NCBI GenBank assembly: GCA_028551475.1
Contig: JAKISB010000012.1
Coordinates: forward strand, 62,001-126,000
Direction: 5' to 3'
Length of the DNA: 64,000 bases
Source: Casuarina equisetifolia
Lineage: Eukaryota; Streptophyta; Magnoliopsida; Fagales; Casuarinaceae
Part shown: in pieces, positions 57,541 to 64,000 of the stretch
Layout: each line of letters begins with the position of its first letter
Position numbering within the stretch: the stretch's first letter is position 1
Made by a program: the position numbers and the translations under genes
The notes under the pieces: model-generated
Databases searched by the model: none
Told to the model about the DNA's origin: nothing
Seen by the model: the letters and a program-made list of their open reading frames with translations, nothing else

Positions 57541-60500
57541 CTTAAAGGGGTATCCCTTTGGATATGGGTGAAAAGGTTGCCATGGTGGATTGGAGGGAAT
57601 ATCATGTGATTAAATTAGGTATACAACAAAAATATATGTAGCAATGAGCTTGTGACTTTTAGGACTTGAATGATGCAAAAAAAATCAATCAATTACATGT
57701 TTGGTCAATTTTATGCAACCAACATGTCATTTTAGTTTGAGTTAACCTCTTGTATTTTCTGTGAGCAAAATAATAAATGATGGAGTTTCCTAATTGAGAG
57801 CTGACTTGAAAAGGAAAAAGTAACAAGAAATGGGTTAGAAAAGCATATTTTTTGAGAGTTATATAAAACACTAAGTTTTTACAAAAGTTAATAAGGGTAC
57901 CCTTTTGGATATTGGTGGAAAGGATCTCATGTTAGACTAGAGGGAATAATATGTAATTTAATAAGGTATATAACAAAAATCTATTTAGCAATGAGCTTAT
58001 GGTGTTTGGGACTTCAATGATGTAAAAAAACCAATCAATCTCAAGTTCGGTTAATTTTATGTAACTCACATGTTGTTTTAGGGTGAGTTAAGGTCTTGTT
58101 TTTTTTAATGAGCAAAATAATAAATGATTGAGTTCCCTAATTGAAAGTTGACATGAAAAGGAAAAAGTAACAAGAAATAGGTTGAAAAAGCACGGTTTTT
58201 GAAAGTTATATAAAGCACTTGGTTTTTATGTAGGTTAATGGGGGTACCTTATTGGGTATTGGTGACAAGAATGACATGTTGGAGTAAAGAGAATAACGTG
58301 TGATTCAATAGGGTGTATGACATAAATTTATGTAGCAATGAACTTGTAGCTTTTGAGACTTGAATGATGCAAATAAAAAAAAAAATCAATCAATCACACA
58401 TTGGGTTGATTTTATGTCACTTATATGTTGTTATAGTGTGAGTTAACCTCTTGTATTTTTAGCAAGTAAAATAATAAATGATCAAGTCTCCTAATAGAGA
58501 GCTAACTTGAAAAGGAAAAAGTAACAAGAAATAGGTTGGAAAAGGATAGCTTTTAAGGGTTATATAAAGCACTATGTTTCCATAGAGCTTAAAGGTGTAT
58601 CCTTTTGAAGATGGGTGAAAAGGATGATGTGTTGGACTTGATGGAATCATTAGCCATTCAACAAGGTATGAAGTGGAAATCTATTTAGCAATGAGTTTGT
58701 GGCTTTTAGGACTTCAATGATGCAAAAAAAAAAAAAAATCAATGATTGACATGTTTTGCTGATTTTATGTAACCCACATGTTGTTTTTGCATGAGTTAAC
58801 CTATTGTATTTTTAGGAAGCAAAACAATAAATGATTGAATCCCCTAGCTAAGTACTAACTTGAAAAAAAGAAAGTAACAAGAAACGGGTTAGAAAAGCAT
58901 GATTTTTAAAAGTTATATAAAGCATTTGGTTTTCACAAACCTTAAAAGGGAATAACATGTGATGAAATTAGATATACAACAAAAATCTCTGTAGCAATGT
59001 GCTTCTAGCTTTTCGAACTTCAATGATGCAAAAAATTCAATCAATCACATGTTTAATTGATTTTATATAACCCAAATGTTGTTTTAATGTGAGTTAACCT
59101 CTTGTATTTTTAGAGAGAAAAATAATAAATGATTAAGTCACCTAATTGAGAGTTGATTTGAAAAGGGAAACATAACAAGAAATGGGTTGAAAAAGCACGG
59201 TTTTTGAGAGTTATATTAAACACTTCATTTTCACAAAGCCCAAAAGTACATCCCTTTAGAGATGGGTGAAAAGGACAATGTGTTTTACTTGACAAAATCA
59301 CTTGTTATTCAATAGGATATGCAATGCAAATCTATTTAGCAATGAGTTTGTGGCTTTTGGGACTTGCATGGTGCAAAAAAATTAGTCAATGACATGTCTT
59401 GTTGATTTTACGTAACCCACATGTTGTTTTTATGTGAGTTGACTTGTTGTATTTTTAGGGAGCAAACAATAAATGATTGAATCCCCTAATTGAGTGCTAA
59501 CTTGAAAAGGAAAAAGTAAAAAGTAAAAAGCAATAGGTCGGAAAAGGATAATTTTTGAAAGTTATATAAAGCACTTGATTTCCATGGAGCCTAAAGGTGT
59601 ACCTTTTTAAAGATGGGTGAAAAGGATATTACGTTGAACTTGACGGAATCACTAGCCATTCAACAAGATACAAAATGCAAATTTATTTAGCAATAAGTTT
59701 GTGGTTTTTGGGTCATCAATGATGCAAAAAAAAAAAAAAAATTAGTTAGTGACATGTTTTGCCAATTTTATGCAACCTACATGTCATTTTTATTTGAGTT
59801 AACCTCTCGTATTTTTAGCAAGCTAATCAATAAATAATTGAATCCCCTAGTTAAGTGTTAACTTGAAAAGAAGAAAGAAACAAGAAATGTGATAGAAAAG
59901 CATGATTTTTGAGAGCTATATAAAGCACTTGGTTTTTACAAAGCTTAAAAGGATACCCCTTTGGAGGGAATAATATGTGATGGAATTAGGTATACAACAA
60001 AAACATATGTAGCAACGATCTTGTGGCTTTTAGGACTTCAATGATGCAAAAAAATCAATCAATCACAAGTTTGGTCGATTTTATATAACCCAAATGTTGT
60101 TCTAATGTTAGTTAACCTCTTGTATTTTTAGCAAGCAAAATAATAAATGATTGAGTCTCCTAATTGAGAGTTGAATTGAAAAGGGAGACATAACAAAAAA
60201 TAGGTTGGAAAAGCATAATTGAGAGTTATAATACACTTGATTTTCATAGAGTTTAAAGGTGTAACCCATTGGAGATGAGTGAAAAGGACAACGTGTTAGA
60301 CTTGATGGAATCACTTGTTATTCAATAGGGTATGCAACAAAAATCTATTTAGCAATGAGTTTATGGCTTTTGGGACATGAATGCTGCAAAAAAATTAGTC
60401 ACTGGCATGTCTTGATGATTTTATGTAACCCACATATTGTTTTTATATGAGTTAACCTCTTTCATTTTCAAGGAGCAAAACAATAAATGATTGAATCCCC

Positions 60501-60830
60501 TAATTGAGTGCTAACTTAAAAATGAAAAAGTAACAAGAAATGGGTTGGAAAAGTATGATTTTTGTGAGTTATATCAAGCAATTAGTTTTCAAAAAGCTTA
60601 AAAAGGTTACCTTTTTAAATATTGGTGAAAAGGATGTCGTGTTGGACTAGAAGGAATCACATGCGATTTAATAGGGTATACAAAAAAAAATTATGTAGCA
60701 ATGAGCTCGGGACTTTTGGGATTTGAATGATGCAAAAAACTTAATCACTCGCACGTTTGGCTAATTTTATGTAACTCACATGTCATTTTAATGTGAGCTA
60801 AGCTCTTGTATTTTTAATGATTGAGTCCCC
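57541..60830. repeat. Degenerate 300-360 bp tandem satellite, right arm
   Basis: Mirror image of 36641-39930 with the same unit boundaries. It differs by rare substitutions (for example Tyr/His codon variants in the repeat-derived frame near 58620). Confidence 0.7.
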
Positions 60831-62699
60831 AAATAGAGAACATCCAATTATTTCCAGATGTTTAGCTCTTCATTCTAGTGTATTTGCGAGGTAAAAATTT
60901 ATTTCCTTAGGTTTTTGTACCTTTTAAAATGTTGAAGGGTGCAAAAAAGAGAAAAAAAATTTACAACAAGTTTTTTCATTGTTGGTTTGTCACCCACATT
61001 TCATTTTAGCATGGGTGAGCAACTTTGATTTTTGGGGTGGCAAGAGGTCAAATAGGAGTAGTGTTGATTCCCATTTTTGTTAAAAATAGCATAATAATTT
61101 TAATTTTTTTTAAATAATGGGGTTTTAGAAAAGCTTATAAAATGCTTAAAGTTCAATAAACACAGAGGGGTACCTCTTGAGGAATTGTGAAATTGATAAT
61201 CCATATATTTCAAGGCGAATAGATCTTTATTCTAGACCTTTTGCAAGATAGATCTATCTCTTTAGAAGTTTTTAGCTTTTATAATATCAAAGGATACCCA
61301 AAAAAATGTCCACAACATGTTGATTCACGATTTGTTTGTCACCCATTTGTCATTTTGTAACCTATAAATTTTGAATATATGAATTCAGAATTTAAATTTA
61401 AAACTTTAGATGTTTAAATTTAAATGTTTGAATTTAAAATTTAAATTTGAATTCAAACTTTCAAGTGCTGAAAGGCCTTAAAATCCCTCGTAAATTCAGC
61501 CTTCACAAATAGATTCTTCACTTCACTTGCCCATTTAAGCATATTGAGTGCTTATTTTTTCTTTAGCATTCAATGGTAATCAACTTTTCTAGTGATAGAA
61601 TTATAAATAAGGATAATTTTAAATTATTAAATTCAAAGTTTAAAATTAAAGTTGAATTGAATAAAGCCTAAAGGGGAATTCCTACTAACTTACACATTTA
61701 TTTTGAATTCCCTCAATTATACAAGGGCAAGGAGAATAAGATTAAATGCTCATTTAAAAGTTGAAATTCAAATAGTGTTAAAATTTATATATTTAAACAT
61801 TTTATAGTTGACTTTTAAATTTTAAATTGAAATTCAGAAGTTTAAATGTTAAGGAGAAAAAAGTCTACCAACATTTGAACCCATGTCTTATTCTTGGCTT
61901 GCAAGTAATAGAACTGTTGAGCCACACGCGAAAGCGAGGACGGACTCAATTCTTAAAACTCAAAACAATGTTATAGACATGTTTTTTTTAGGGTCCTTCA
62001 ATATTATAAAAGCTACAAACACTAGAAAGATAGATTTATCTCGCAAATAAACTGGAATAAAGAGATATTCACCTTGAAGTAATTTGATGAACAATGTTGC
62101 AATTCCTTAAAAGGATACCTGTTTTGTGTTCCTTGAATTTTTAGCATTTTCAAAACTATTAAAAAATCCTACTATTTAACACATTTTAATTTATTCTTCC
62201 ATTTCAACAAAAATCTAAATCAACAATGCACATATTTGACTTATTGCCACCTAAAAACATAACCTATTCACCCATGCTAAAATGACATGTGGGTGACATT
62301 TAAATCAAGAATTGACATATTGTAGACATTTGTTTTTGGTATCCTTTGACATTATAGAGCTACAAACACCTAAAAAGATAGATCTATCTCATAAAAAGAC
62401 TAAAATAAAATGTTATTCACCTTAAAATAATTGGATTACCAATTTCACAATTCCACAAATGGGTACCTATTTGTGGTCATTGAATTTTAAGCATTTCATA
62501 AGCTTTTCTAAAGCCCCACTATTTTAACAAATTTTAATTTATTCTACTAATTTTAACAAGAATCGCAAACAATACTGCTTATATTTGATCTTCTGCCACT
62601 TTGAAAATAGAAGTTGCTCACCCACACTAAAATGACATTTGGGTGATAACCAAACAATGAAATGACATACTGTAGATATATTCTTTTGCTTGCTTTAAC
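60831..62699. repeat. Degenerate satellite with inverted halves, right arm
   Basis: Mirror of 34769-36640. AGATAGATCTATCT palindromes lie at 61246-61259 and 62376-62389, and the tRNA-like sequence lies on the minus strand at 61857-61924. Homology to the left arm ends at about 62699 (GCTTGCTTTAAC). Confidence 0.6.
61857..61924 (-). repeat. tRNA-like sequence or SINE fragment, mirrored copy
   Basis: The minus strand carries the A-box-like TGGCTCAACAG (61914-61924) and the B-box-like GGGTTCAAATG (61872-61882), identical to the left-arm copy. Confidence 0.35.
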
Positions 62700-64000
62700 A
62701 TTATAAAAGGGATAAACACTTGAAAAAATATATTTACCTCATAAATACACTAGAATAAAAAGCTAAACACTTGTAATAATTGCATTACCAATTTCACAAT
62801 TCCTCAAAAGACTACCCTTTTGTGGTCATTGAACTTTAAGAATGTTATAAGCTAATTTGAAACCCTAAAATTTTAACACATTTTATCTTATTCTACCATT
62901 TTTAACAAAAATCTCAATTAACACAACTTATATTTGATTTGTTGCAACACTAAAAGTACAAGTTGTTCACCCATGCTAAAATGACAAATGGGTGACCAAC
63001 AAACCATGATTCAACCTGTCGTAGACATTTTTTTTGGTACCCTTTGACATTATAAAAGTTAAAAACACCTAAAAAGATAGATCTATCTCATGAAAAGACT
63101 AGAATAAGGAGCTATTCACCTTGAAATAATTGAATGATTAATTTTGCAATTTCTCAAAGGGCCCTTTGTGTTCTATGAATTATAAGCATTTTAAACCTTA
63201 TTCCAAAGCTCTACTATTTTAACATGTTTTAATTTATTCTACCATTCTTAACAAAAATCTCAATCAAATTGTTCACTCACTTTAAAACAACATGTTGGAG
63301 ACATTTGTTTTTGGGCATTGTTTGATATTATAAAAGTAGGAAACACCTAAAAAATATATCTATCTCTAAAAAAAGAATGGAATAAAGAGCTATTCACCTT
63401 GAAACAATTGGATGGCCAATTTCACAATGCCTTAAAAGGGTATGTTTTTATGTTCCTTGAATTTTAAACATTTTAAAAGCTATTTTGAAACCCTAGTATA
63501 TCAACACATTTTAATTTATTCTTCCATTTTAAACAAAAAAACTTAATCAACATTGCGCATACTTGACCTACTACCACCTTAAAAATAGAACTTGTTCACC
63601 TAGGCTAAAATGACATGTGGGTGACCAATAAACCATGAACCGACATGTTGTAGACTTTTTTTTTTTGGGCATCATTTGAGATTATAAGTCTACAAACACC
63701 TGAAAAAGTAGATTTATCTCACAAAAAGACTAGAACAAAGAGTTATTCATCTCAAAATAATTGGATGACTAATTTCACAATTTCTTGAAGGGGTACTCCT
63801 TTGTGTTCATTGAACTTTAAGCATTTAATAAACTTTTCTAAAATCCAATTATTTTAACAAATTTTAATTTATTTATTCATTTTCAACAAAAATCACAAAC
63901 AACACTACTTATATTTTGTCAAGTATAATGGCCAACTAAGAAAGGGGGTTGAATTGGTTGTTTAGCTTATTTATAATAAATTCAATTTCTCAAATACAAC
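62700..64000. repeat. Continuation of the degenerate satellite beyond the inverted arm
   Basis: Further units of the same family with phrases AAAAGATAGATCTATCTCA, TTCACCTTGAAATAATTGGATG and TTAATTTATTCTACCATTTTTAACAAAAATCTCAA, repeating roughly every 330-360 bp. AGATAGATCTATCT occurs again at 63075-63088. No counterpart exists in the left arm, where minisatellite array 3 takes its place. No gene. Confidence 0.6.

Overview
This window is nuclear DNA of a land plant, most likely an angiosperm. Supporting features are a spliced ARGLU1-type gene with GT-AG introns, Tork/TNT1-like Ty1-copia retrotransposons, a decayed piece of plastid DNA carrying rpl23 and rpl2, very AT-rich repeats, and LTR elements primed by initiator methionine tRNA. 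It is a scaffold of three contigs joined by two runs of exactly 500 N (16026-16525 and 49768-50267). Order and orientation across those gaps are therefore weakly supported.

Contig 1 (1-16025) is a tandem direct duplication with a period of 11,963 bp. Each period holds, in order: an AT-rich palindromic repeat; a cut-down LTR retrotransposon (LTR plus tRNA-Met primer site); an unclassified 0.75 kb stretch; a broken 5' part of a cytosolic leucyl-tRNA synthetase gene; a copia element on the minus strand lacking its 5' LTR; and a 276-bp minisatellite. The second period is cut by the gap 26 bp into the copia LTR.

Contig 2 (16526-49767) starts with the 5' half of an ARGLU1 gene (copy C, exons 1-2). 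It continues with the minisatellite, a copia element on the plus strand, and inverted copies of the leucyl-tRNA synthetase pseudogene, LTR fragment and AT-rich repeat. Then follow a 0.58 kb plastid insertion, a third minisatellite array in the opposite orientation, a block of degenerate 300-360 bp satellite, and one complete ARGLU1 gene (copy A, four exons, 278 codons, minus strand). Copies C and A are direct repeats about 29.04 kb apart.

Contig 3 (50268-64000) is, up to 62699, an almost exact inverted copy of 34769-47203. It carries ARGLU1 exons 3-4 (copy B) and the mirrored satellite block, then continues into more satellite. As drawn, contigs 2 and 3 form a roughly 28 kb palindrome. It may be a real recent inverted duplication or a second haplotype scaffolded in the wrong orientation.

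The only gene that looks functional is ARGLU1 copy A, an SR-like splicing and transcription cofactor. Everything else is mobile, duplicated or decayed. The most distinctive element is the 276-bp minisatellite. Every unit has a TATA-like box, a strong-context ATG with a conserved 45-codon ORF, and a perfect 7-bp inverted repeat. Arrays of it sit at most of the rearrangement junctions seen here.
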